A stretch of 64,000 nt of DNA from the NCBI GenBank assembly GCA_963693285.1, contig OY848931.1, forward strand, positions 2,758,144 through 2,822,143. Direction: 5' to 3'. This document shows, one piece after another, positions 21,903-34,611 of the stretch. The first letter of the stretch is position 1. Each line of letters starts with the position of its first letter. The DNA is from Xestospongia muta (lineage: Eukaryota; Porifera; Demospongiae; Haplosclerida; Petrosiidae). Position numbers and translations under genes: made by a program. Below the pieces are notes generated by a model. It made no database searches, was not told the origin of the DNA, and saw only the letters and a list, made by a program, of their open reading frames with translations.

Positions 21903-24900
21903 GTAGAGAGGAAAGGAAGTACTACTAACTAAGAGCAAATCAAGTATGTATATATTAAGACATTCAATGGTGGGTCCAAAATCAAGTTACATTGTTAAGG
22001 GTTATGTGATTGGTGCCTTTTTTTGAACATAAAGTCTTTATGTCAGCCACTTAAAAACTATGAACAATTATTGGACAATAATCTCTAGGTTGGATTACTA
22101 TTGAAACAACTAATAGCCCTTGCACATTCATTCAGATTATTTCAGACAGACATATATATTCTAATCAAGTAGATACACACTAACACACACATGTATACAC
22201 ATATAATAATGCATGTCAGGTAGTAAAATCTGTTATATTAGATTCTAAACAAAACCATGTTTAAAATAATAGTTGTGAAAAATTACACTACTTTATTTAG
22301 CAAAGCATAGATAAATTTGGCTATTTGATATAATTACATTATAATCTGTCATACCTTATCTATAACAGTAATGTCAGCACCATTGCTAATTAACACCTTG
22401 ATAACCTCTGGATGATTATTTGAGGCAGCAAGATGTAAGGCAGTATGGCCATTCTGTAGCAATAAAACAAATAAGCACATTGTCATTACATACATATCTT
22501 TTTTTTCAACTATGCTGGTAATACATAAAACAGGTATGTTTCGAATGATATCATATACACATCTACTGTACCATATCATTCACTGTACTATTTCATGTAT
22601 TATAGATTGTACATTATTTACTGTATTGATGAAATACTACAAAATGTCCCATAACAATTCAATAAATCATCAAAATGTTACTTTAGATTATAAAACAAAA
22701 TGATTATATTGTCTAGCATATAAAAGTTTTAAAAATAATTCACTAAATAAGTAAATATGACTACTATAATCTGTTCCAAGATCAATGTTACCAGATAAAT
22801 GAACTAGTGATACTAAAATTAATGTCAGCCTTTGTGTTTGTACTCAAATCCTTTCATACAAACAATATATGTGACCAAGTCTCACAAAAGGGGTTTTATG
22901 GTGCATGTGCCTTTTGAGGAAAACAAGAGTTAGATCACCAAAGTATAAAATTCAATGAGGACTTTACATTTGATTCTGCCAATGTATAAGGGTAAGAACC
23001 CTGCTGTTCTTATTAGATGACAGCAGCAATGAGGGTGATGATAGCAGTGATGATAAGAACCATCAATACAGAATAACAGAAGTGATACTACCATCAATAT
23101 TTTAACATTGTTTTTCTCAGAATTTTATTGCCTATAGAAACTACCACTTACTGCTTGTAACTCAGCAACACAGGGTACTTTTCAAATGAAACAAACATAA
23201 AAATGAAACCCAGGTAGTGTAGAACTACATAATATTGACAACTCATTTTTCATAGATTTCATGATAAGACCTCTTTCTCAGACCTGGTTACATATATACC
23301 CATACACACACATATATAAATATATATACAAACACCCACTCACATAAAGTACCTGTTTATGTGTGACAAAGGGTAAAAGTCATTATGTCAAACAGCACTT
23401 AAAAGACAAATAATCAAACATAATGTAGAGTAAACTTTCTACACTACAATTTCCATGGTATTGATATTTTTGGCAACCTGATACATTTACCCATTGATGT
23501 TTTCATACCTTATCAACAATAGAAATGTCTGTACCAATGCCTATTAACACTTTGATGGCCTCTGTGTGATCATTGATAGCTGCAATATGTAAGGCAGACC
23601 AACCATCCTGTAACAAACAAGCAGTTTGTTAATAATTCTAAATATACAATAGCACAATGCAGGTCATTGTTTATCACAACATTGATACAGTTTGATCACT
23701 GCTTAGGTTGACATATAGATTCACACCAATACATGTATATAAATACTGAAATACATGAATAACTTTTATGGTTTATATTTGTGCTTGCATGACCACTGAG
23801 GGTATTCAGGGAAATTTCACAAACAGTACCGAATGTAAACATTCATAAAATATTAGTAGCTAATTTATTTTCATATAGGATGTGGTTAATAACTGCACCT
23901 TAGTTAATAAATATTAATGCACAAATGACACATGTTTACTTGAACCCACATGTTATTATAGCTACAAGGGTAGTGACAAGTTGATGGAAGGCTTTTACTT
24001 TGAAGTTAGAAAATCAATGCAACATAGGTGAGCAATGCTACACTTGGACTCAGATCAATTTTTGCAATAATGAACAAACACCTCTATTTTGATACAAAAT
24101 GCCATGAACATATAAGTCAGATGTTCAAATGAGACATTTTGTTATTTGCCATTTAACAAAGTTAAAATCAAACTCAAATAGGATCCTTATAAAAAGGTGG
24201 GGTCTCAATAAACTGTACTAATCCAGAAACATGCTTAGTTCACTGTGCAAGCTAGGGATATTTAGTAAAACCATTATGTAAAGCTGTGGATGAAGGTAAT
24301 GAAATACAGTACAAAACGTGTTATCAAATAGGTTTATATTATATATATATATAGTATTGTATTGATAAGCTGTGTCTACTTCACTCAATCGTAAGATGAT
24401 ATATCATACCTTATCAACAACAGCAATGTCAGCATCACTGTTAACTAACACTTTGATGATCTCTGTATGATTATTGGAGGCTGCCCGATGTAAGGCAGTA
24501 TGGCCACTCTGCAGCAATAAAACAAATACACAGAACATAAATGATACAAACTATCATTATACATCTCATTAATTTTCTACAATCATAATGTTAAAGTGAA
24601 ACCAGTCTAAAGTGACAACCTATGGGACCAATAGAGGTGGTCAGTAATTGACATGACTGCCAGGAACAAGACAGTATAATGAATAAATAGATTTAGTTGG
24701 AGAGTTATTAAAATTGATGGATACAGTAGACAATGGCAATTGAAAATCATCGAAAAATTTTGAAAGATATTTAGATCTCATAAGAGAAAGTTGAGAGTGT
24801 ACTTTAGCAATAAAAAAGTGTGCTTTAAAGTACAAGTAATCAAAGACAAAGTTCTATATGCTTGAGAGATAATATAGTTATAGTGATCTGACCATTTGAA

Positions 24901-27900
24901 GTTATATGAAATAATTATTCCCAAGGTCTTTGTGAGTCTATCTGGATGGAATAAGATGATTTTTGAGGTAGTAATTCAGTGGGAGGATTATGGTACCAGT
25001 GTGAAAACTGAGGTGGACACACTAAGATTCATTGAAGTAAATTTTGATCCCAGAATTCTCCCTTTATGAACCCCTGATATAACAGGTAGTATCATGGTAA
25101 GCACCATTAATAGAAACATGCTGAGTACAATTTGTAAAATATTCTTAAATTCAGCACCATGAATTACCAGTTATACCAAAACAACAATTTTGAGAAAAAT
25201 ATTATTTGGGGCACACTGTCAAAGGCTTTTCTAATGTCAAGATAAATTGTATCAGTATGAGATTTGTCCCTCTGAGGCTTGTGAATGTCATTCACAAATA
25301 AAAATAGCTGTTGAAGGGTTGAATGTATACAGAGACAACCAACTGGTGTAGGAGTAATAGAGGTCATAAGAAAGCTTAAGTCTATGATCTTATCATAGAT
25401 AAGCCTTTTAAGAATCTTCAAGATAGTGCAGATTAATAAGGTAAGTCTACAATTTTTAATTTTAGACTTGTCTCCTGATTTGAAAATTTGTGTGATGATA
25501 TGTACATGCCATTTGAAAGATATTCTTTAAGTGAACAAGTAAATAGAAAGGAGATGATGGATGGAACCACATGTGGCAGCAGCACAATGTTTAAGATAGT
25601 AGGGCTAATACCATCAACACCCTTTATTTTTATGACGGTAGTTTATTTATTGAAATCTGTTTTAAATGACCTCTGTTTTCTTTATGTTTCTCATGATCAT
25701 AATTACGGCATATAAGCAATTCCCTGCAAAATATATGGTGACTTCAAGAGAGCATACTTCCAATCTTTGTATATTCATGTACTTTGTTAGTTAGTGACTG
25801 GATATCTCATGTAAAATGCCAACTCTTAATGTAAAACAAAATCATTAAAACCTAGTAGGAGTTACTGTGGCTTAAAACAGAATAAGAAAAACTGTAAAAG
25901 AAAGTAAAATGAAAAAAAAGAATGTTGTGCTATCCCTTCATACCCAGTGCTATCATATGCTTGCTAGAAAGTTCACTTGAAGACTTCTGAAAAGTTAATT
26001 AATTAATTAAGACAAAAACTAATTGCTTTCAGAAATGGTCCTAGTGAATTTTGATGTTACCTAGCATGAAATGTGTTTTAAATGTGTAACAAAATGGACA
26101 TAATCAGCAACAGATGCTACAAGAAATCTTTAATGATCATGATCTTGTAGTTAAAATAGGTTACCAAATATTGGTAGCTCTTTTGCTTTTGTACACCCTT
26201 TCTAAAAATAATGGGAATACTAAAATGGAAAAGTCATTATCATTTGTATGAAAGAATAATATTATTATGATAACATTAATTATACCAAGCATTTGAAAGC
26301 AACAATTAAAACAGAATTTGGTTTCTATAGTTCCATGAAGATCAACAGACAATTTAACAGTTTTGTCTCAAAAGTATTAATACAAAGGAGGTAAAACAAT
26401 AAGTTTGAAATACTTGTGGTGAACCAAAGTGAGCTGTAATAAAGACCTGTCATATTTCTGGTCCTCCAATGAAAGTCTCTTTCAATTTCAATGACAGTAA
26501 TTATCATAAACTTAAAACAATGTTCATACTGGTATAAGGTTGTAATGAGAGCAAACCTTTTCTCCCAATTTTTTTACATAGTCTAGTAAGTCTTAAAACA
26601 AATACTCTTATTCTAGCCATTCTCTTCCTTCCAAATAAAAGCCTATCATTTATCATTATCTAAACCACAAGCAGTGGTGACTCACTCAATTTTTAACTTG
26701 TTTTACAAGTAGTAACATGAAGCAGGCTGTTTACTATGATAATATACAATTGTTTGAGTCTTTTTTTAGATTCAAATGGTTATTCTACATACCATCACAC
26801 AATTAAAATTGGTTCATCTGTCCTAAACCTATCATACACATATATACTGACCTCATTAGTATGGTGAATATTAGCACCATTCTCCAGTAAAAGCTTCACT
26901 ATGTCTAAGTGGCCATTTGCCACAGCTGCTATCAGTGGAGTAGATCCATACTATAGTTGATAACAACAAAATATAATCAGTGACACAAATATGGAATAAT
27001 TTTTGATAAGCACTACAACATGTGTGTGTTTTCAATATTACAACTGTAATTCCACTGTTGTACAATATGCAGCATACAGCATACCAATGAAAAATAAAGT
27101 CAAAAATAAAATTGTACTATCTGTCACTATCATAATGCATTATTGCTATCTTAAGTGGTTGTTTTTTACATACAAGTTCTATGTCAACATTAAAGCCTAT
27201 TTTTAAGTATCAATAAGGTATTATTGAGTGTGGTTATGCTACTTAAGTAGTAGGACCACAATATTATTCTGTGTAGTATAAATCAAAAATAAAATACTAT
27301 GTCCTCTTTTTAGAAAATGAACGTTATGTCTACCATTTAAGCTCATAAAATAGCAACTCAAAATATTTAAAGTCTTTTCTAGCTAAAGTAAATGATGTTG
27401 GCTTCCTTTGTCTACATGTAGACATTAAAATTTAGATAATTGTTTATTGTACACATAGTAATATTTTAAAGCTATTATCATAACCATATTACTTTTGGAA
27501 CAGGCACACGCACACACACACACACACACAGACATGCGCAAGCAAGAACCGTAATGCTCACCTATGCATGACAGCAAGTATTTATTAAAAAGGGTACAGC
27601 AGAGAGAGGAGTACTGCATGTATAAAGTACAAGTAGCATCCAATTTTAATCTAAGAATTTTTTCTCTTTCAAATTATGAAATGTTTACAGTTTACTCATT
27701 TGAGGTACATTGCAGCTGCAGAAGTCAGTAACTATATCCCAAGATAGCAATATCCTGAGATAGATACCTAAATGAAACTGCTGCTATAATAAGTGTTACA
27801 AGCACTGTGTCTATGTTTAAAAAGTAAGGTGATACAAAGAAGCACAAACTTGCTACTTTGACTGACAAGCATCGCATAAAGTGAAAATCATATGTACCCA

Positions 27901-30900
27901 ATACCCTAACCAACTAAAAATTCTTAGTGTAAACAATATCACAAGTTGTGTAGAGAAAGTCAAATTTAAAACTCAATGAAAAAATGAAAAAAAAACAACA
28001 GAGGAATTTCAACCTACGCCCATCTGCCACCAACCACCAAGCTTAGCACTGATTCCACTGGACTACAAAGCTCTTAACTTCAACAATGACACTTTTATTC
28101 ATAATGATTTTCGAAGACTGTAGTAGTTATGCAATCTAAACTTGCCTATATATGGCAGGTTCATTCTCCAGTGATACTAACAAAGTCATAGTTCTTTAAA
28201 CCACCAAACTTTCACCAGCATAGACAGCCACTTCAGAACAATTACTTGTTAACTATAATAAAATGGCTCAAAGGTCTGTACTTGAGTTATGGCAAAGACC
28301 AGAAAGAGGACTGGTATAAAAACATATAACTCCAGGGATAAAATTTTAAAAACAGACTCTTACCATCTCTTTAACTTTAAACTAGTAAACATGTTCTTGA
28401 TGGGAGCATGATAACTACCTATACTCACAATTGGAACCAAGGTTCTGCATTTAAGGATGCTTCATCTATTGAATGTTTGACAATCCAGTTTGTTTTTACA
28501 TAGTGTAGTTAATTGTCCAAATCATATTATGTAAATACACCAAAGACACGATAGTATGTATGTTGGATGTGCTATAGAGTATGTGGTCAAACAGTATGTC
28601 TCAAAAAGTAACTAGTATATCATTTATATCTATAGTACCACATACCAACCAGTAATACTCATCTATATACTGTATATTGGTAGTTATGTATTGTGTTTAA
28701 ATTTCAATGAATAATATGTAAACAATTATAAGCTATTAAACGAGCATGTGTCGTTTATAATGCCACTCTCCGCGCATTCCTGCTCGCTATAAAAGGGGGG
28801 TGGGCTGCCCGGAAGAATGTGACACCTACCAAAGAGTGAGATGGCGGCAATATTCAAACCTAGAAATTGTTCTAGATAGTAGCCATACCAACCTGAACAA
28901 CCCACACAAAACATCTATAATAGTTAGCTCTAGGTACAAACACGTGTTATGTCAATTACACAGTTTATAATAATAGATAATAACTTTTATTGCTGTACTG
29001 AATTATACATGACAGAATCAAAGATGGCTGACACAAGACCATAGTTGTCTAAATCAGATTGTCCAGCAGGAGTTAGAACTTTTCTAATATGGTCCAACCT
29101 TCTCTTGAACACCTTCTTCCCTTTTAGACTGTCAAAGTCGATCACAAGAGAAAGTCTTACATGTTTTCTACTGTTCGCCATTTCACTACAGAAACTTACA
29201 CCTATCCAAAAAAACGGGAATATCTGCACCGAACATACGCATAATATTAATTAAGCAGCTGTTGCAACAGCTAGAGGAAGTTCATATTATGATGTAAACA
29301 GGAAAAGAAACACAGCCTCCATTTTTTTGATATTGAAAAGTTTTGTGTGTGCCATTTTGTAGGCAGCCCAGCCCCCTTTTATACTGCGCATGCTCGTTTA
29401 ACAATATCAAGTGACAATATTGTCACATTTCAGACAAAGCCATGATCTGTATTATTAAAAATACACTTACTTCATTAGGTATATTCAAATTGGCTTTGGC
29501 TTCCAGTAGACATTGAGCAATATCTATGAATCCTTTCTGTGAGGCCCAGTATATACTCGTTCTATTCAGCTACAAGTAATAATAATAGTATGAATACTCA
29601 TTGGTACATAACTGTTACTATTATTATACATAAAGATACACTGATGCATACATGTGTAATTACATTATATGATTATAATGATAAAATCACAAGTACATAA
29701 TATTAATTATAATCTAATAATCATGTATAATAAGACATGACATATATGATTTATATCTCATTGGTTGATGTTATCATAGACTAAGTAATATAGATGTCAA
29801 CAAGTAGACTGTAAAAACAGTGAACAATATAACTATATAAGACCAGGTCTACTACTTTCAGGCTTTGCCTGATCAATTTAAAGCAAGAGAAGTATGTCAT
29901 TTTCAATACATGATAAAGGATGTTATTACTAATTTGAGAGATTCATATTGAATTAAAAACCATTAAGTTTACATCTTTATATAGGCACAATTTAAAATCT
30001 TCAAAATTTAACCATTGTTTACAAAGACGCACCAATAGAATAGAAATGTCATCAAGGAATTAACCAGACTCTAAACAATTTTGTTGCTTTGCTTACAAAG
30101 ATCTGGAAATACAATGAAATCATCCTTTCACTATAACACTATTGTAAAAGGTCTAAATAACATTGACATTAACATACACACGATGCCAACTTGATTATAT
30201 AACCAGAAGATTACAACCTAGCATTTACACATAAGTAGTAACATCATTTAAAATATAGGAGTGTTAGCAGGAGAAGACATAACAGTAGAACATCAGACAT
30301 ATTCTGAAAAATTGGCTGTTGTCCCACCAAAAGCATATAAGTTTGGTTAAAATTGCCCAAATAAACTTACAGTTATATAGCTTACTATTTGCCTCTTCCT
30401 TACTGGTTAAGTAATGATAATAACAGGAGACAAATTAGATTTTGTTGTTCAATTCCAATTTAACTTGTTTCTCATTTTTATAGTATTGTAGAAGCTTTTC
30501 TTAATCTTGGCAATTAATAGCTGATGGTCACCTGTGTTTAATCTTTCATCTAATGCTATGTAATACTGTGATTATTAATGTCTAAGATCATGTTTCAGAT
30601 GGTGAATCAAAAATAGTTTGTCTAGTCAATTTCTGAGGACTCTTCATTTTGGTTAATATAGTACTATCATTATTCACTACTTATTGTCATATGTTATTTC
30701 TCTCATAGTAAAAATATATACAATCACAATAACATGCACTATGTCATATATATTTAACTACATGTGTAAAAGTTCATAAAAACTTTCTATAACACTCATC
30801 ATTTAGTAACACATACAGACATTAATTTATGCCAGGCTCCTCTAAATATTTGCTGTGATTATTGTTCCTGTAACAATTAAAAGACTAGGGAGAACCATTG

Positions 30901-32163
30901 GTTTAAGGTAACTAAAGCTTGCACATCATACAATGAAATAATTACAATGACTTGACAATGAGAATGAGTCATGCATGATCAAACAGTGATAGTTATATGA
31001 CAATGTATTCTCTGAGTAGTATATTTACCTTATCACGAGCATTGACATTAGCACCTTGTTGTAAAGCACATTCTACATCATCTAGTTGTCCATTGAAGGC
31101 AAAGTCAATCAGTGATTCATCCTAATGAAGATAAGTTCAATTTTATATATGAAATGAGATCACATACAAGGAGTTAGGAAGTAATAAAGGTAATAAGGAT
31201 TATATGGTGCACAAAGAGCACTACCTAATTTATTAAGGTTAATCAATTATTAATCATATATGACTATTAATTACATGTCACAGAAACAGTGGGTAATAGC
31301 AATCATAAAATATAGCAGATTGTCATCGGATCATACTAGAGAATTCCTTTTCAAAGAGGTAAAGCAAAGAAAACCCATAGTGGATAATACTGCTTAAATA
31401 TTAAAAGTGCTACAATTTGAAAGTAATACAACAAATAGTTATAACTCTATTAGGAACAAGAGATCTGTTGTTTTAGTCACTTTTAAAATGAAATAAAAGA
31501 TAGCTTTCATGACTTTTAATTATATTCTGAAGATGTCAGTGAGCAAGTGTTCTCTTTTGCCTGCTCTGAATGAAATAATAGTCACTAATAGCCATTGTTC
31601 CTGTTAAAGATAACATATTTTTCTTGTTTTCATTCAATCAAGAAAGATGTTTTATATATTCTCAGTACATTGCTAACTGAATTAGCTACTTCTGACTTGA
31701 TTATACACACGTACATAGATCATATTCTCTGATAGCCATGATTCTGCACGAGAATGAAACTGTCATTACATGTCAAAATACGCTCACTTAATGATCTTGT
31801 GTTACTTGTCCTCAGAATGTGTTTAATATTGTGTTACATTTAGTCAATTTGATTAGCACTGACCATTATGACATAACATAACATTACAAAATAGGTGGGT
31901 CGGGTCAAAATTGTTTTGAATATGAATTAGTTAGTGGTATTGCATTACTTACATTTAATTTATAACTTTGACAAAGCAAAAACTTTGAAAGTTAAATTGC
32001 AAAAAAATTAATTTTCTACAATAAACTCGTTAACACTTAAGTTTATTTCATGTCTAAGGTATACAGGAATAATTGCTTTAAATCAATTAATTACAGGTGT
32101 TATAAAATATAATTTTCCATACAATATTTGTAAGTAGATCCTCACCAATTGCCATTGATTCAT
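17786..32163 (-). CDS. Ankyrin-repeat / Roc-COR GTPase / Death-fold protein, 13 exons
   Basis: Thirteen minus-strand exons join in frame: 32163-32146, 31121-31029, 29569-29471, 26950-26852, 24508-24410, 23607-23509, 22453-22355, 21824-21752, 20895-19085, 18951-18507, 18450-18406, 18344-18309 and 18198 onward. All introns have GT-AG ends and phases agree at each join. The frame gives 1,024 residues to a TAG at 18142-18140, or about 1,142 codons to 17786 if that TAG is passed. Domains: a six-residue start, seven ankyrin repeats (about residues 7-226), a Ras-of-complex GTPase (P-loop GPPCVGKTS about 252-260, DSGGQP about 465, GTYYDK about 553), a COR-like segment, a conserved C-terminal module (GVFPAVVVALVGR), linker exons and a Death-like fold. 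By architecture it should be an intracellular signalling switch. The ligand is unknown. The start ATG at 32163 rests on phase fit alone. Confidence 0.75.
18507..18951 (-). other. Conserved C-terminal module exon
   Basis: 445 nt starting GVFPAVVVALVGR and ending TCWVIG, phase 0 to phase 1. I recognise this type of module after Roc-COR in related sponge proteins but cannot name a fold. It carries paired cysteines and an exposed hydrophobic strand pattern (VYFNGM, KAEVTVPC, KLHPVIISWDHG). Confidence 0.6.
19085..20895 (-). other. Roc-COR exon (1,811 nt)
   Basis: The largest exon. It opens with LQRLFKRGLHKGIVRL before the P-loop GPPCVGKTSFKSLLF. About 200 residues follow, including a Ser/Thr-rich low-complexity insertion between P-loop and switch II. 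Then come NILDSGGQPQFGDVSR (G3) and PLFMIIGTYYDKIKG (G4-like), followed by a COR-like region with PVRWYMFELRLKEE. G3 has Ser where many Roc domains have Thr or Trp. The donor CAG/gtgagt at 19085/19084 ends the exon in phase 0. Confidence 0.8.
21859..21904. repeat. (AT)n / (GTAT)n microsatellite
   Basis: About 16 AT units followed by GTAT units, in the intron upstream of the Roc-COR exon. Confidence 0.9.
24600..25625 (-). mobile_element. Non-LTR retrotransposon (LINE) RT remnant
   Basis: On the minus strand, in broken frames: GVDGISPTILN, ITQIFKSGDKSKIKN, LKILKRLIYDKI, STLQQLFLFVNDIH and DTIYLDIRKAFDSVP, then LPVISGVHKGRILGS and DLGIIISYNFKWSDHYN. These match, in order, the RT core and downstream part of CR1/L2/jockey-like LINEs. 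The YxDD box is not visible between them. It lies in the intron between the ankyrin exons at 26.9 and 24.5 kb, on the same strand as the host gene. Confidence 0.75.
27503..27530. repeat. (AC)n microsatellite
   Basis: About 12 CA units (interrupted once by CG) in an intron of the ankyrin gene. Confidence 0.85.
27985..28076 (-). repeat. Possible tRNA-derived SINE head
   Basis: On the minus strand a tRNA-like promoter layout is visible: an A-box-like TAGTCCAGTGGAATC, about 40 nt later a B-box-like GGTTGAAATTCC (28003-28015), and then a T-run that could stop RNA polymerase III. The acceptor and T stems do not pair well, so it is not a working tRNA gene. Confidence 0.35.
28740..29397. mobile_element. 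TTAA-flanked TIR element
   Basis: Exact TTAA at 28736-28739 and 29398-29401 flanks inverted ends ACGAGCATG. A second inverted block, TATAAAAGGGGG plus TGGGCTGCC, follows about 30-50 bp inside each end. TTAA duplication fits piggyBac or Kolobok families. Inside, the minus strand has an 80-codon open frame (28987-29229) with RKHVRLSLVIDFDSLKG that I do not recognise. No transposase is visible, so it is probably a non-autonomous element in an intron of the ankyrin gene. Confidence 0.6.
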
Positions 32164-33306
32164 TATGTAGACTATTGAAAACAATTCCAAGATTTCACTT
32201 CAACAATAATACACAGCATTACCTGTATTCATCTGAATTTGTCTACTGAGTAATATATACTCATAAATTGACCTAATATTATAAAAAAACACAGTTAACA
32301 CTACAAGATGGATGAATATTAATGTAACTACAAACAAAGTCCCAAAGTATAAAAGTGCTAAAGTTGTAACAAAGTCACGAAATTCGTGAGTTAAATTTTC
32401 ATGGATTTTCATGCATCTTTTGTCTCTAGTCATGGTATTTATAACCATAGTTAGGGGCAAAGAAATCTCTGTGAATTAACAGTGAACAGACTGTTCATAG
32501 GTCTTTTAGATTAACTAAAATGCAATTAACAAAAGATTTTGTTGAGAAATATGCATCAAATGTTTATGTAATATAAATATATATGTAATATAATAATACC
32601 TAATAGTTAAAGCATAGTTCACAGTAAATACTAGATTGTGTGCATGAACTTCTGGTCCCAGCACTTCAAATAAACCATGACATTGCAGACCAAGAGGTCT
32701 ACTTCATAGCTACTACATGGATACTGGTGTGCAAACATGACCAAATGCTATATAATATTCTAAACAATATGCTGTGACATCATTCCTCCTGTGCATGTGC
32801 ACTCTGCCAAAGAAAGTGAAGAAAAATGGTGAGTATATTGTTGATTTCATTTGCTCCATGTAACAAAGCAGTAAACAAAATTATATATTCTGAGATATAT
32901 ATGTATTTCTAGATGTTATGTTTGCGTTGGTCATATATAAGCTTCTAACAGGTCAGTTTATTTAAAAAGTATGGTATTTAAAGCCTAAAAAGTAGGAACA
33001 TTTTGTTTTCTCTTAAAAGTTTACTATACATTCATATATTATATGTCAGTAGCTGGTGACAAAATTTTATAATGCCTTAACATTATACCTACTATGTGAA
33101 AATGTATTGCACTTTTTGAACATTTTTTGTGCATTTAGAAGAATTTGGAAACATTTTATTTATTTGTGTTGATAATTGTAGTCTCTATAGTTGGTATCTT
33201 TTATTTAAACTGATATCTTGAGAAGAGTGAAAGTAGCTACGTAAGAAATGCGTTTTACTGAAGATTAAATGCAAGTAGTGATGATGATGCCCTATTTATT
33301 GTTGGC
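32164..33306. other. Upstream of the ankyrin gene, no feature recognised
   Basis: AT-rich sequence 5' of the predicted start codon. The promoter would be expected here, but no core element stands out. No open frame with a recognisable domain is present. Confidence 0.4.
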
Positions 33307-33428
33307 AGTGTCTATTCGTCTGGCAGGAAATGTATACTTTGTTGTGTAATTAACTGATCCCCACCCCCTAAACCTTAACCTACCTTTATACAACAAAGTA
33401 TACATTTCCTGCCGGACGAATAGACACT
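33307..33428. repeat. Fold-back element with 39-bp arms
   Basis: The arm at 33307-33345 (AGTGTCTATTCGTCTGGCAG ...) and the arm at 33390-33428 are inverse copies with a single mismatch. They are separated by a 44-bp spacer containing CCCCACCCCCTAAACC. This has the form of a MITE or fold-back transposon. Confidence 0.7.
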
Positions 33429-34100
33429 ACGTTTATTGTTTGTATATCTTGATATTTCATTTTCATCACTATTTTGCTTGTTCCTAATGATTATACCTTA
33501 CCAATTTAATCGAAGATCAGTGATTTGTTAACTCACTTGTATAAAGCAGCCATGTATGGTAAAATACCTCCGAACTCCAAAATACTTCCTGTGCAAAGGC
33601 CATGTATACATCCTGTTAATTTTCATGTTTGAAGTGTTGGGACTAGGAACTCGTGAGAACATCTTCGATAAACATGACTGAAGAATGCGTTAATTACTTA
33701 ATATGTAAGTCTTTGACGAGTAAGAAAGCCTTAGTTACTTAACAGCCAGTGAATTAAAGGCAGTTTTATCCCAAGCATGCTCCAGTTACGGGGTGAAATG
33801 ATGGTAATCTCGATTTACGGGTGAAATAATGGCAATAGTCATTTTAATTATAGGTAGCGCCACTAGCAAAGCGTTCAAAGGCTAAAGACTTTACGCTTAC
33901 AAGAACTTTTATATAACAACTTTTGAGCACTCGAAATTTAAATAAAATACTGTGGTGATTTGACTCAGCTTTTACGTCGTCTCTGATGCAATTCAATACA
34001 ATAGACAACACATTTTACGTATTGTAATACTATTGCTTACCAATTCTCTAAAAAGAAGAGAAACTTCAGATCAATCGAGCTCAGCAACTCTCAGACAAAA

Positions 34101-34196
34101 GGCACGTCCGGCAGGAAGTCATAATTGTTGCGTAGGAGTTAATGTGTAGGGTTTCAGGGGTGGGAATTAAAATATGCACTTCCTGCCAGGCATGCC
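34101..34196. repeat. Second, diverged fold-back element
   Basis: Inverted arms at 34101-34123 and 34173-34196 share the core TCCGGCAGGAAGT with the 33.3-kb element. The spacer, read on the opposite strand, has a similar CCCACCCC...AAACCCTA stretch. It appears to be an inverted, diverged relative of the first. Confidence 0.55.
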
Positions 34197-34611
34197 ATAT
34201 AAAACTTCAATTAATTAGACGCCAACTTGTAACTTTGAAGTGTCATTTTCTTAATACAGGAAGTCAAATCTCTGAAAGGCTTTTTTAAAGACATTTACCA
34301 TAATTAACAATAAAATTGTTTATATAGAATAAAACTCTAATAATGAATCTATATTACTTTCTGATCCTTTGTCCACTGTCATGTCTCTCACGTACATTTA
34401 AAATCATTCCTTTAATAACTTAGCAAATTGTGGTATATTAATACTATCATGACGGTATACTTGAATGTTAATTTGAACAAACACTAAGTGTTCTTATATT
34501 AAGTAAAAGTACATATTATAAACTATTATGAAAATAAAACAATCATCATTTTATATAGTTCATGTATACATGCACAATGAAAGCATTGGTCAAAGGAAGT
34601 AATATTTTTCA

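Larger units (their letters stand above)
21752..31121 (-). other. Seven ankyrin-repeat exons, one repeat per exon
   Basis: Exons 2-8 of the minus-strand gene each hold one ankyrin-type repeat. Exons 3-7 are exactly 99 nt (33 codons), phase 0 at both ends. Exon 2 is 93 nt and exon 8 is 73 nt. Hallmarks are visible: NGHTALHLAASNNHPEVIKV (22.4 kb), SGHTALHRAASNNH (24.5 kb), DGWSALHIAAINDH (23.6 kb), GSTPLIAAVANGHLDIVKLL (26.9 kb). The exons at 29.5 and 31.1 kb are the most diverged. Exons at 22.4, 23.6 and 24.5 kb resemble each other most, as expected after recent exon duplication. Confidence 0.8.

Noticed and set aside
28987..29229. 80-codon frame inside the TTAA-flanked element as a host gene
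   Set aside because: No recognisable domain, short, and bounded by the element's ends; treated as element content.
32200..32460. 86-codon minus-strand frame upstream of the ankyrin gene
   Set aside because: Hydrophobic AT-rich composition, no splice or domain support.
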